Source: Mesorhizobium sp. M1D.F.Ca.ET.043.01.1.1
Lineage (GTDB): Bacteria; Pseudomonadota; Alphaproteobacteria; Rhizobiales; Rhizobiaceae
Length of the DNA: 64,000 nt
Direction: 5' to 3'
NCBI RefSeq assembly: GCF_003952385.1
Contig: NZ_CP034444.1
Coordinates: forward strand, 5,035,001-5,099,000
Shown in pieces: positions 44,318-52,365 of this stretch. The first letter of the stretch is position 1. The number at the start of each line of letters is the position of its first letter. A program made the position numbers and the translations under genes. The notes under the pieces are model-generated. The model was not told where the DNA came from and did not search any database. It saw only the letters and a program-made list of their open reading frames with translations.

Positions 44318-44689
44318 TCAGGCCCGGCGGGTCAGCACGAAATTCTGGCCGCTGGCGCTGGTGCAGTTGAGCTGGCTGGTCGAGACCATCAGGCAGTTGA
44401 AGCTGACCGGCGTCTGCCGGATCAGCGAGGTGCCGTGAATCTCGACCGAGGTCGGGCCGGTCAGGGTGTAGCTGCCTTCGGACAGCTTCTGGCCGGTATC
44501 GGTCGCGACAGTGGTGAAGCTGCCGGCCGCGAAGGTCGACAGGCCGGTGCCCTTGGCGTCGATCCAGTTGCCCTCGACGCCCTTGGGAGCCGCTGCGATC
44601 GGCTCGGAAGGACCGGTGGTGGTGCAGGCGGCAGCGGCCAGAAGGCTTGCCGCGGCGCCTGCCGAAAGCAATTTGCGCGCAATGGTCAT
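44318..44689 (-). CDS. omp10: Omp10-type outer-membrane lipoprotein (AprI/Inh inhibitor fold)
   Basis: 123 residues. The signal ends in SLLAAAACTTTGPSEP, with the lipidated Cys at about residue 22. The rest aligns by eye with Brucella Omp10: GVEGNWIDAKGT, TTVATDTGQKLSEGSYTLTG, VEIHGTSLIR, SFNCLMVSTSQLNCTSASGQ and FVLTRRA, including the cysteine pair of the AprI/Inh protease-inhibitor fold. It is surface-exposed in Brucella; the molecular role is unknown. ATG 44689 follows GAGGAGAGGATT. Longer in-frame starts lack support. Confidence 0.9.
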   Translation of the reverse strand: MTIARKLLSAGAAASLLAAAACTTTGPSEPIAAAPKGVEGNWIDAKGTGLSTFAAGSFTTVATDTGQKLSEGSYTLTGPTSVEIHGTSLIRQTPVSFNCLMVSTSQLNCTSASGQNFVLTRRA

Positions 44690-44821
44690 CTGAAAAATCC
44701 TCTCCTCTCGCGTCGGCCCGAAAATCGGTCCGATTTTCGGAAGCACGATGCGTCCATTCGAAGTGCTAGAGCGTACCTTATGCGTCCGACCGGACGCACG
44801 TCGCTCCAGGCCGCCCGTCTT

Positions 44822-44846
44822 CAATCGCCCGATTTCCGGGCGATTG
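44822..44846 (-). terminator. Stem-loop downstream of homospermidine synthase
   Basis: CAATCGCCCG (44822-44831) pairs perfectly with CGGGCGATTG (44837-44846), loop ATTTC, 29 bp after the hss stop. No T-run follows, so it may stabilise the mRNA end or act as a weak terminator. Confidence 0.55.
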
Positions 44847-44875
44847 CAAGGTGGAGAGAGATACCGGCAGAGCCG

Positions 44876-46321
44876 CTATCGCACCAGGATGTTGCGGAAC
44901 TGCCACGGGTCCTCCCTGTCCATATCCTCGGGGAAAAGGCCAGGGCGATTGTCCAGCGGCGTCCAGTCGGTGTAGTAGCCCCTGACCGGCCCAAGATAGG
45001 GAAGCTGCACTTCCAGGCAGCGCCTGAAATCCATCTCGTCGGCCTCGACGATGCCGGCCATCGGATTTTCCAGCGCCCAGACCATGCCGGCCAGCACTGC
45101 CGAAGTGACCTGCAGGCCGGTGGCGTTCTGGTAGGGCGCCAGCTTGCGCGCCTCGGCCAGCGACAGCTGCGAACCGTACCAGTAGGCGTTCCTATCATGG
45201 CCGTAGAGCAGCACGCCGAGCTCGTCGACGCCGTCGACCAGCTCGTTCTCGTCGAGCACGTGATGCACGGGCTGCGCCTTGCCGGCGGCGCCGAACATCT
45301 CGTGCAGCGACAGCACGGCGTCGTTGCTGGGATGGTATGCATAGTGGCAGGTCGGGCGGTAGTTCACCTTGCCCTTCTTGCCGCGCACGGTGAAGAAATC
45401 GGCGATCGAGATCGCCTCGTTGTGAGTGACCAGGAAGCCGTATTGCGGGCCGGGCGTCGGGCACCAGGAGCGCACGCGCGTGTTGGCGCCGGGCTGTTCC
45501 AGGTAGATCGCCGCCTGCGAGCCCTGCTTGTGCTTCCTGCCGTTCTTCGGCATCCAGTTCTCATGCGTGCCCCAGCCGAGCTCGGCCGGCTGCAGGCCTT
45601 CCGAGATGAAGCCCTCGACCGACCAGGTGTTCCAGAACACGTCCATCGGCTTCGGCTTCTTGGTGCGCTGGGTATCGCGTTCGGCGATGTGGATGCCCTT
45701 GACGCCGGCCTTCTTCATCAGCTTCGCCCAGCCCTCGCGGTCGTGCTCGGCCGGCACGACAAACTCAAGCCCGAGATCGGTGGCGAGGTTGACCAGCGCC
45801 TGCTTGACGAACCACGAGACCATGCCGGGATTGGCGCCGCAGCAGGAGATCGCCGTGGTGCCGCCGGGGGCCTTCTCCTTCTCGAGGCGCACGCTCTCGC
45901 GCAGCGCATAGTTGGTGCGCGAGGCATTGTCGGCCGTTTCATCGAAGTAGAAGCCGAGCCACGGCTCGACCACGGTGTCGATATAGAGCACGCCGAGCTT
46001 GCGGCAGAGGCTCATCAATTCGAGCGAGGAGGTGTCGACCGACAGGTTGACGCACATGCCCTGGCCGGTGCCATTGGTCAGAAGCGGGGTCAGCAGCTTC
46101 TTGTAGTTCTTCTTGGTCACCGCGTCCTGGACGAAGGTGATGCCGCGCTCGTCGAGCAGCTTGCGGTCGGTGTCGCGCGGATCGATGACCGCCATGCGCG
46201 ACTTGTCGAACTTGAAATGGCGTTCGATCAGCGGCAGCGTCCCCCGTCCGATCGAGCCGAAGCCGATCATCACGACAGGGCCGGTGATTTCACCGTAAAC
46301 GGGCCAGTTTTCATTCGCCAT
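44876..46321 (-). CDS. hss: Homospermidine synthase
   Basis: A 481-residue NAD-dependent enzyme making sym-homospermidine from putrescine, the main polyamine of many rhizobia. The Rossmann start is PVVMIGFGSIGRGTLPLIER, followed by MAVIDPRDTDRKLLDERGIT, CVNLSVDTSSLELMSLCRKL, YIDTVVEPWLGFYFDE, ISCCGANPGMVSWFVKQAL and GVKGIHIAERDTQRTKKPKP. Length and motifs match bacterial HSS (as in Blastochloris). The start at 46321 has AGGAG about 10 bases upstream; the ORF extension to 46378 overlaps a hairpin and is unlikely. Confidence 0.95.
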   Translation of the reverse strand: MANENWPVYGEITGPVVMIGFGSIGRGTLPLIERHFKFDKSRMAVIDPRDTDRKLLDERGITFVQDAVTKKNYKKLLTPLLTNGTGQGMCVNLSVDTSSLELMSLCRKLGVLYIDTVVEPWLGFYFDETADNASRTNYALRESVRLEKEKAPGGTTAISCCGANPGMVSWFVKQALVNLATDLGLEFVVPAEHDREGWAKLMKKAGVKGIHIAERDTQRTKKPKPMDVFWNTWSVEGFISEGLQPAELGWGTHENWMPKNGRKHKQGSQAAIYLEQPGANTRVRSWCPTPGPQYGFLVTHNEAISIADFFTVRGKKGKVNYRPTCHYAYHPSNDAVLSLHEMFGAAGKAQPVHHVLDENELVDGVDELGVLLYGHDRNAYWYGSQLSLAEARKLAPYQNATGLQVTSAVLAGMVWALENPMAGIVEADEMDFRRCLEVQLPYLGPVRGYYTDWTPLDNRPGLFPEDMDREDPWQFRNILVR

Positions 46322-46347
46322 TTTTTCGGACACTCCTAAAAACACAG

Positions 46348-46372
46348 GGAAAGCCCGGCGTTTCCGCCGGGC
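46348..46372 (-). terminator. Hairpin between the DUF3445 gene and hss
   Basis: GCCCGGCG (46353-46360) and CGCCGGGC (46365-46372) pair around a 4-base loop that reads GAAA on the minus strand, where TTTCCC follows. It probably ends the transcript from the pab/DUF3445 genes before hss. The T-tract is short. Confidence 0.55.
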
Positions 46373-46452
46373 AGCCAAGCGCTACACCACAGATCATTGT
46401 CATAAACCAGCGAAAAGAGGCAACCACCGGCTGAGCCGGCTTGGCGGCTTGG

Positions 46453-47388
46453 TTAAGCCGCCCTGGCCATGCCGTGGAGGAAGGCGACCAGCCGGTCGCG
46501 ATCGGCAGTCAGACCCTTGTAGTCGAGCTGCGCCTGGTCGAGCGCGTTGAGCTGTTCGGCGAAAGAGCCTGCAAGCGTCGCCCTCTCAGGGTGCCGGACG
46601 AGCACGGCCAGCGGATCGAGATGGATGCGGATGGTGAAGAGGATGTCGCGCGAGACCGGCAGCTTGCGCAATGTCTGGCGCTCGACCCTCATGAAGGCGT
46701 GGGCGTTGATATCGCCATCCGGAAAGCGCGTCGGGCGGTTGGTGGCGCGGTCGATGCGCTCCCTGTTGGAAAGCGGATGATAGAGCGCGTCGTCCGCCTG
46801 GATCGACCAGTTGAAGCGTTCGACCGCCTGGCCCTGCAGGCCGTCGAACATGCGGTTGATGAGGTCCGCCGGTCGCGTGCCGGGGCCGAAGCCCGGCACC
46901 GGCGCGTGGATCTGTTGCAGCGGCTTGCCGAATTTTTCCCGGAGCGACCAGGACGAAGGAAAACACAGCGATCCAGCGGCGAGCCGCCAGCCGTCATCGC
47001 CGCGGCGCATCAGGATCAGGTCCTCCTGGACGAGCAGCGAGGCCTTTACGAGCGGCGCCTCGGTGAGGGCAGGGGCCAATGTGTCGACCGCCCCTTCGAA
47101 GCCGGTCACCTCGATATCCGGGCCGTTGCGGTGATGGGTGCCGGAATGCTTTGCCGCCAGATGCGCGACGAGCAGTTCCATCGCTTCGCGCTGCGCGTCG
47201 CGGGTGCCGTCTTCCTCGACGAAGACCTTTTCGGGAATCTCCGCGTAGAGCCGCCGCTTCTCGGCGAGATGCGGCAAAAGGAATTCGTCGGCCTCGATCC
47301 AGCGATCGAACTCGAGCGGTTTCAGCCCGATGGTGAAGAGTTTGGAGGACCCGTCATAGGGCGTATGGGTCGGTTGGCGAATGGTCAT
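46453..47388 (-). CDS. DUF3445 (heme-dependent oxidative N-demethylase-like) protein
   Basis: A 311-residue DUF3445 protein. Characteristic blocks are FTIGLKPLEFDRWIEADEFL, LLVQEDLILMRRGDDGWRLA, SLCFPSSWSLREKFGKPLQQ, IHAPVPGFGPGTRPADLINR, FNWSIQADDALYHPL and ILFTIRIHLDPLAVLVRHPE. Members of this family have been described as heme-binding oxidative N-demethylases acting on small amines. The substrate here is unknown. hss (polyamine synthesis) lies downstream and the pab genes upstream, so an amine substrate is plausible but inferred. The start is at 47388; the longer in-frame ORF to 47580 runs into pabC. Confidence 0.83.
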   Translation of the reverse strand: MTIRQPTHTPYDGSSKLFTIGLKPLEFDRWIEADEFLLPHLAEKRRLYAEIPEKVFVEEDGTRDAQREAMELLVAHLAAKHSGTHHRNGPDIEVTGFEGAVDTLAPALTEAPLVKASLLVQEDLILMRRGDDGWRLAAGSLCFPSSWSLREKFGKPLQQIHAPVPGFGPGTRPADLINRMFDGLQGQAVERFNWSIQADDALYHPLSNRERIDRATNRPTRFPDGDINAHAFMRVERQTLRKLPVSRDILFTIRIHLDPLAVLVRHPERATLAGSFAEQLNALDQAQLDYKGLTADRDRLVAFLHGMARAA

Positions 47389-47429
47389 GCCTGCCTGGGT
47401 GCTGTCCAGTTTGATGTCTTCAGCCTCGA

Positions 47430-48092
47430 TCAGCCGAGTTGCGCCGGGATCAGCCCGCGCAGCGAATTGCCGACGAAGATCGCCTTCGCGGACTTCAGAT
47501 CGTCGAAGGTGTAGATCGCTTCCACGGCGCGGCCTTCGTCCAGAAGCGTGCCGCGCAATATCCCAGGCAGCAGGCCGCAATCAAGTCTTGGCGTGGCCAG
47601 CACGCCGTCGCTGAAGTCGGCGAAGAGGTTGGTGATGGTACCTTCGCAGAGCTCGCCTCGCTCATTGGCGAGCAGCACCTCGTCGGCGCGGGTGGCGAGG
47701 TATTCGGCACGCGCCCGCTGGTAGGTGTCGCGGCGGCTGGTCTTGTGGCGCAAAAGCGTGTCGCCGGAATCGAGCCGGACGCGCGCCAGCTGCAGCCGCC
47801 ACACCTTGCCGGCGGGCAGCGGTTCGTAAGGCTGCGCGGATGCTGTCGCCTCGCCATTGCGCTGCAGGGCGAGGCGGGTGCGCATGGCGATCCGCTGGCC
47901 GCCGACCGCGCCCGTCAGCGCGTCGCCGACCCGTTGCGGGTCGCAGGCAAAGCCGAGCTCCGCCGCCGAAGCGCAAAGCCGCGCAAGGTGGCGGTCAAAG
48001 CGCAGGAAGCCCGCGCCGGGTTCCCAGCGCATGGTCTCGATCAGCTCGAAGTCGGCACGGTTCCCGTCGCGAAGCGCGCTTTCAGAAGACAC
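47430..48092 (-). CDS. pabC: Aminotransferase class IV, aminodeoxychorismate lyase-like
   Basis: A 220-residue PLP fold-type IV enzyme. It has ADFELIETMRWEPGAGFLRF, then FDRHLARL, the Schiff-base Lys in LLRHKTSRRDTYQRARAE, EVLLANERGELCEGTITNLF and GLLPGILRGTLLDEG. Next to pabB it most likely releases 4-aminobenzoate and pyruvate from aminodeoxychorismate in folate synthesis. The GTG start at 48092 with AGGAGTACCGGGA upstream lies inside pabB, overlapping it by 52 bp. A branched-chain or D-amino-acid aminotransferase is a less likely reading. Confidence 0.85.
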   Translation of the reverse strand: MSSESALRDGNRADFELIETMRWEPGAGFLRFDRHLARLCASAAELGFACDPQRVGDALTGAVGGQRIAMRTRLALQRNGEATASAQPYEPLPAGKVWRLQLARVRLDSGDTLLRHKTSRRDTYQRARAEYLATRADEVLLANERGELCEGTITNLFADFSDGVLATPRLDCGLLPGILRGTLLDEGRAVEAIYTFDDLKSAKAIFVGNSLRGLIPAQLG

Positions 48093-49186
48093 TCCCGGTA
48101 CTCCTCATCGGCTGTCGAATCGAAGACGACGCCGCCGCCGACATTGTAGACGGCCTCGCCATCGGCGAAGAGCGAGATGGTGCGGATCGCCACCGAGAAC
48201 CTCATGGTTCCGCCGGGCGCGATCCAGCCGATGGCGCCGCAATAGACGTCGCGCGGCACGCCCTCCAGATCGTGCAGGATCTCCATGGCGCGGATTTTTG
48301 GCGCACCGGTGATCGAGCCGCAAGGGAAGAGCGCTGCAAAGACCTTGCGGATGCCGATATCCGGCAGGAGTTTCGCCCGCACCCGGCTCACCATCTGGTG
48401 CACCGTCGGGTAGGTCTCGATGCGGAACAGCTCCGGCACCTCCAGCGTGCCGACCTCGCTGATCAGCGAGATGTCGTTGCGCAGGAGGTCGACGATCATG
48501 CGGTTCTCGGCCTGGTTCTTCTCGTCGTTGCGCAGGAACGCCTTCAGCCGCGCATCCTCGGCTTTGGTCGCGCCACGCGGCGCCGTGCCCTTCATCGGGT
48601 GCGTCTCGATCATGCCGTCCGCATCGATCTCGAAGAAGAGTTCCGGCGAGCGCGACAGCACCACCGGATCGCCGAGCGCGATCAGCGCGCCGTATTTCAC
48701 CGGCTGGCGCCCGGTCAGCGCATCGAAGGCGGCAAGCGGATCGCCGGACCACTGGGCATGGACCGGAAAGGTCAGGTTGCCCTGGTAGCAGTCGCCCTTG
48801 CGGATATGGTCGTGGAGACGTGCGAAGCGGACGGCATAGTCCTCGGCGGACCATCCCGCCCTGGCGTCGAAGATCGGGCCGTTGCTGGCGGGACCTGAAT
48901 TTTTTGGCACGGCCTGCTCGAGCGGCGCGTCGAAAACGCCGAGACAGATCAGCGGCGCGCGGCGGCCTTCAGGCAGCAACGGCACCAGCTTCGGCTCGAG
49001 CAGATAACCAGCCTCGTAGGAGAAATAGCCGGCCAGCCATCTGCCGGCGTCGGATGCGGCTTGAGCTGCTTCGATCGCCGGCGCGAACTCATCGGCGCTG
49101 CGCGCGACGATGATTTCGCGTGGCCTGTCGAAGACGAGCTGCCTGCCGGTCTCGTCGTTGCGGAAGATGGCGGAAGGCAGGGACAT
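48041..49186 (-). CDS. pabB: Aminodeoxychorismate synthase component I
   Basis: A 381-residue chorismate-binding enzyme aminating chorismate to aminodeoxychorismate. The short N-terminal part has GRWLAGYFSYEAGYLLEP. The catalytic domain has GDCYQGNLTFP, LIALGDPVVLSRSPELFFEI, THPMKGTAPRG, NRMIVDLLRNDISLISEVGT and FPCGSITGAPKIRAMEILHD. It is shorter than E. coli PabB (about 450), as usual for the compact alphaproteobacterial form. The glutaminase partner (PabA) is not in the window. The 3' end overlaps pabC by 52 bp. Confidence 0.93.
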   Translation of the reverse strand: MSLPSAIFRNDETGRQLVFDRPREIIVARSADEFAPAIEAAQAASDAGRWLAGYFSYEAGYLLEPKLVPLLPEGRRAPLICLGVFDAPLEQAVPKNSGPASNGPIFDARAGWSAEDYAVRFARLHDHIRKGDCYQGNLTFPVHAQWSGDPLAAFDALTGRQPVKYGALIALGDPVVLSRSPELFFEIDADGMIETHPMKGTAPRGATKAEDARLKAFLRNDEKNQAENRMIVDLLRNDISLISEVGTLEVPELFRIETYPTVHQMVSRVRAKLLPDIGIRKVFAALFPCGSITGAPKIRAMEILHDLEGVPRDVYCGAIGWIAPGGTMRFSVAIRTISLFADGEAVYNVGGGVVFDSTADEEYRECLLKARFATGTVPTSS

Positions 49187-49287
49187 AAGCCTCGGGTGCG
49201 GTCAATTAAGCCGATCGCTCTATATGGGGGCCGGGACAGGCGCAATCGAGGGAACGGCGTCGGGCGGCGCAAAGGCGTCTGGCCCAA

Positions 49288-49320
49288 GAGAAAGGCGGCG
49301 TCCGCAACGGGCGCCGCCCT
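49288..49320 (-). terminator. Terminator after the helix-hairpin-helix protein gene
   Basis: GGCGGCG (49294-49300) pairs with CGCCGCC (49312-49318). On the minus strand it is followed by TTTCTCTT. It lies about 25 bp after the stop at 49345. Confidence 0.6.
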
Positions 49321-49344
49321 GCATTGGCCATTATCGATGCGGGA

Positions 49345-50022
49345 TCAGGTGTTGCTTGAGGTTCCAGCCGTCGGGAACTGGCGGGCGAATTCGGCCTCGT
49401 TGCCCGAGGCCAGCAATTTCGCCTGCTCGATCCATTTCTCGCGCGCGATGCGACCGTCGAAATTGAGCACCTCCTCGATGCGCTTGACGTCGGCATCGGT
49501 CCAGGCGGCGATCTGGGCGTAGGTCGTGACGCCCTGACCCTTGAGCAGCTTTTCGTTGACCGGGCCGATGCCGATCAGGCGGCGCAGGTTGTCCGCCTTG
49601 GCAGTCGCCTTGCCCGATGCGGGCGCCGCCTTCTTTGCCGCCGCCTTGGGGGCTGCCCTCCTTGCGGCCGGCTTGGGCGCGGCGGTTGACCTGGCTGCCG
49701 GTTTTGCGGCGGCGGGCTTTGCCGCCGCCTTGGAAGGCGCGGACTTTGCCTTTGCCGCCGTCGACATCAGCGGCGCCGGCGCAGGCGCTGAGGCTTTGTC
49801 GGTGCCGGTCTTAGCCGTCGGCGCATCACGCAGCCGGGCCTCGAGGTCGGCTCGGGCGCGGCCGCAGGCATCGAGGTCGCTGCGCGCTTTGTCCCGTTCG
49901 CTGCGCGTGCGATCGAGGTCGCCGCGCAGGCTGTCGAGCTCGCCGCGCAGGCGGCCCCAGAGGAACCAGCCAGCCAAGACACCCACGACGAACGCCAACA
50001 GCATGTAGAAGAAAGTGCTCAT
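49345..50022 (-). CDS. Membrane-anchored protein with Ala/Lys-rich linker and helix-hairpin-helix domain
   Basis: 225 residues in four parts: an N-terminal membrane helix (FFYMLLAFVVGVLAGWFLWG), a charged coiled coil (RGELDSLRGDLDRTRSERDK), about 70 residues of Ala/Lys/Pro repeats (KAAAKPAAAKPAARSTAAPK), and a C-terminal helix-hairpin-helix module (DNLRRLIGIGPVNEKLLKGQ, then GVTTYAQIAAWTDADVKRIE). The last module also occurs as a tail on ribosomal protein L21 and NuoE-like proteins in rhizobia, from memory. The basic linker resembles histone H1 tails, so it might tether nucleic acid to the membrane. Function unknown. Confidence 0.8.
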   Translation of the reverse strand: MSTFFYMLLAFVVGVLAGWFLWGRLRGELDSLRGDLDRTRSERDKARSDLDACGRARADLEARLRDAPTAKTGTDKASAPAPAPLMSTAAKAKSAPSKAAAKPAAAKPAARSTAAPKPAARRAAPKAAAKKAAPASGKATAKADNLRRLIGIGPVNEKLLKGQGVTTYAQIAAWTDADVKRIEEVLNFDGRIAREKWIEQAKLLASGNEAEFARQFPTAGTSSNT

Positions 50023-50382
50023 TTCCCTCTCCAGTCCGATCGGGCGGCCGAGGCCACTGGTGGCGAGCTTGCCGCAAGGATCGTCATTTGTTCCGCGATC
50101 GGCGGAACAGCCGCTTCAATCGAGCTGCCGGCGCTTGGCTCTCCTCCGGCTATGGCCGACGGCCGCCATCGCATCCGCCGAAGCGCCGCGAAGGCCGTCT
50201 CTGGCCTTGGCGATGCGTCCGGCTGAGCTTGAGGCCGGACGCTATCATATGGCCTGCGGAAAGCTAATTGAAAAATGCCGCGGAGAGTTGTTGGAGAACA
50301 GCTATTTAGGACAAGAATAGAGCTGTCTCAAATATGCGTTCCGGCTAAATTATTCTGGTCTATGTCGCCAGGCGAAACGCCG
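50023..50382. other. 360-bp gap without a recognisable gene
   Basis: A weak ORF at 50015-50320 (+) has no family resemblance and no ribosome site, and I do not call it. The pepF-proximal third is AT-richer (GGCTAAATTATTCTGG near 50341) and may hold a terminator or a promoter, but I see no clear boxes or hairpins. Confidence 0.5.
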
Positions 50383-52221
50383 TCATTTGTCGAGCGCTTC
50401 CAGCTCATCGATCAGGGCGCCGATCACGCCAAGGCCGATCTGCCAGAAGGCGGGATCGGTGGCGTCGAGGCCGAAGGGCGCCAGAAGCTCGGAGTGATGC
50501 TTGGTGCCGCCGGCGCGCAGCATTTCGAAATACTTGTCCTGAAAGCCGCGCTCGGCATTCTGGTAGACGGCATAGAGCGAGTTCACCAGGCAATCGCCGA
50601 AGGCATAGGCGTAGACGTAGAAGGGCGAATGGATGAAATGCGGAATGTAGGTCCAGAAGACCTCGTAGCCGTCGCGCAGCTTGATCGCCGGCCCCAGGCT
50701 CTCGGCCTGCACCTCCAGCCAGAACTGGCCGAGCCGGTCGGAGGTCAGCTCGCCGTTCTTGCGCTCGGCATGCACCTTGCGCTCGAACTCGTAGAAGGCG
50801 ATCTGGCGCACGACGGTGTTGATCATGTCCTCGACCTTCTGGGCGAGCATCGCCTTGCGCTCGCGCTTGTCGGAGGTCTGGTCGAGCAGCGAGCGGAAGG
50901 TCAGCATCTCGCCGAAGACCGAGGCCGTCTCGGCCAAAGTCAGCGGGGTGGAGGCCATCAGCGCGCCCTGGCCGGCGGCCAGCACCTGGTGGACGCCGTG
51001 GCCGAGCTCATGCGCCAGCGTCATCACATCGCGCGGCTTGCCCATATAGTTGAGCAGCACGTAAGGGTGGGCCGAAGGCACCGTCGGGTGGGCGAAGGCG
51101 CCGGGCGACTTGCCTGGCCGCACAGGCGCATCGATCCATTTGCGGTCGAAGAAGGTCCGCGCGATTTCCGCCATCTCCGGCGAAAAGCGCCGATAGGCCG
51201 ACAGCACCGTGTCCCTGGCGTCGTCCCAGCGGATCACCGCCTGCGGCGTCTCGGGCAGCGGGGCGTTGCGGTCCCAGTGGTTCATCACCTCCATGCCGAG
51301 CCAGCGCGCCTTCATCTGGTAATAGCGGTGCGACAGCCGCGGATAGGCCTCGCGCACGGCGGCCGCCAAGGCATCGACCACGCCGCGCTCGACGCGGTTG
51401 GCAAGATGGCGTGAATCGGCAATGTCCTCGAAGCCGCGCCAGCGGTCGGAAATTTCCTTGTCCTTGGCCAGCGTGTTGGTGATGAGCGTGAAGGTCCTGA
51501 GGTTCTTGCGGAAGGTCGCGGCGAGCGCCTCGGAGGCGCGGCGTCGCACGTCGCCGTCGGAGTCCTGCAGCCGGTTCAGCGCCGGCTCCAGCGTCAGCTC
51601 GTCGCCGTCGACGTCGAAGCGCAGGTCGGTCATCGTCTCGTCGAACAGGCGGTTCCAGGCGCCGCGCCCGGTGACCGACTTTTCGTGGAACAACTGCTCG
51701 ACCCGATCCTCGAGCTGGTAGGGCTTGTCCTTCCTGAGGTCGAGCACCCACGGTCGGTAGTGGGCGAAGGCGGCGTCGGCCGCAAGCGCGCCTTCGATCA
51801 CCGCATCGTCGATCAGGTTGAGCTCCAGAGCGAAGAACAAAAGATGCGCGCTGGCATCGGTCATCTTCTCCTGGACGTCGCCGTAGAGCTTGGCGCGCTG
51901 CGGATCGGCGGTGTTGCCGGCATAGACAAGCCCGGCATAGGAGACGATGCGGCCGATCAGTTCCTCCAGCGCCTCGTAGGCCTTCAGCGCCTCGCCGAGC
52001 CGGCCGGCGGCGCCGCGCTCCGCCTCAGCGGTCAAAGTGCCCTTCCAGCGGGCCTCGAAGGCAATGGCGTCGCTTGCCGCCAGCGCAATGTCGCGCTTCA
52101 GCTCCGGCGCTTCCATGCCGGAGTAGAGATCTGCGAGATTCCACTCAGGCAGATCGCCAAGCTCCGCCGCGCCCTGGCCGGACGCTGGCGCCGCAAGCCG
52201 CCGACCAAACATCATGCGCAT
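50383..52221 (-). CDS. pepF: M3-family oligoendopeptidase F
   Basis: A 612-residue cytoplasmic zinc peptidase cutting short peptides. The zinc motif HELGH lies in TLAHELGHGVHQVLAAGQGA (near residue 403), with the third ligand Glu in ASVFGEMLTF. The N-terminal M3 scaffold includes WNLADLYSGMEAPELKRDIA, and YYQMKARWLGMEVMNHWDRN and SPFYVYAYAFGDCLVNSLYA are family blocks. ATG 52221 with GAAGG about 8 bp upstream is preferred over TTG 52266. It is divergent from the sigma-54-type response regulator gene. Confidence 0.94.
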   Translation of the reverse strand: MRMMFGRRLAAPASGQGAAELGDLPEWNLADLYSGMEAPELKRDIALAASDAIAFEARWKGTLTAEAERGAAGRLGEALKAYEALEELIGRIVSYAGLVYAGNTADPQRAKLYGDVQEKMTDASAHLLFFALELNLIDDAVIEGALAADAAFAHYRPWVLDLRKDKPYQLEDRVEQLFHEKSVTGRGAWNRLFDETMTDLRFDVDGDELTLEPALNRLQDSDGDVRRRASEALAATFRKNLRTFTLITNTLAKDKEISDRWRGFEDIADSRHLANRVERGVVDALAAAVREAYPRLSHRYYQMKARWLGMEVMNHWDRNAPLPETPQAVIRWDDARDTVLSAYRRFSPEMAEIARTFFDRKWIDAPVRPGKSPGAFAHPTVPSAHPYVLLNYMGKPRDVMTLAHELGHGVHQVLAAGQGALMASTPLTLAETASVFGEMLTFRSLLDQTSDKRERKAMLAQKVEDMINTVVRQIAFYEFERKVHAERKNGELTSDRLGQFWLEVQAESLGPAIKLRDGYEVFWTYIPHFIHSPFYVYAYAFGDCLVNSLYAVYQNAERGFQDKYFEMLRAGGTKHHSELLAPFGLDATDPAFWQIGLGVIGALIDELEALDK

Positions 52222-52365
52222 CAACAATACCTTCTTTGAATCAACGGGAAAGGAGAAGCCGGTCAAATCCTAAGGAATTCGTTCACCGGGTTTTTTGAAA
52301 CCTTATTTAGAACCCTGTGCCAAGATGATCCATGGGGATTTATCGGGCGGATAATTCAAACAGTC

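Noticed and set aside
44822..44846. Stem-loop after hss considered as a riboswitch or leader of omp10
   Set aside because: It is 133 bp upstream of omp10 but directly after the hss stop on the same strand, with no expression platform; a 3'-end structure is the simpler reading.
44162..46339. A 725-codon open frame opposite hss and omp10
   Set aside because: It crosses two real minus-strand genes and the omp10 terminator hairpin and shows no motif, so it is an antisense artefact.
50015..50320. A 101-codon ORF in the gap upstream of pepF
   Set aside because: No ribosome site, no resemblance to a family, and it begins inside the neighbouring gene on the other strand.
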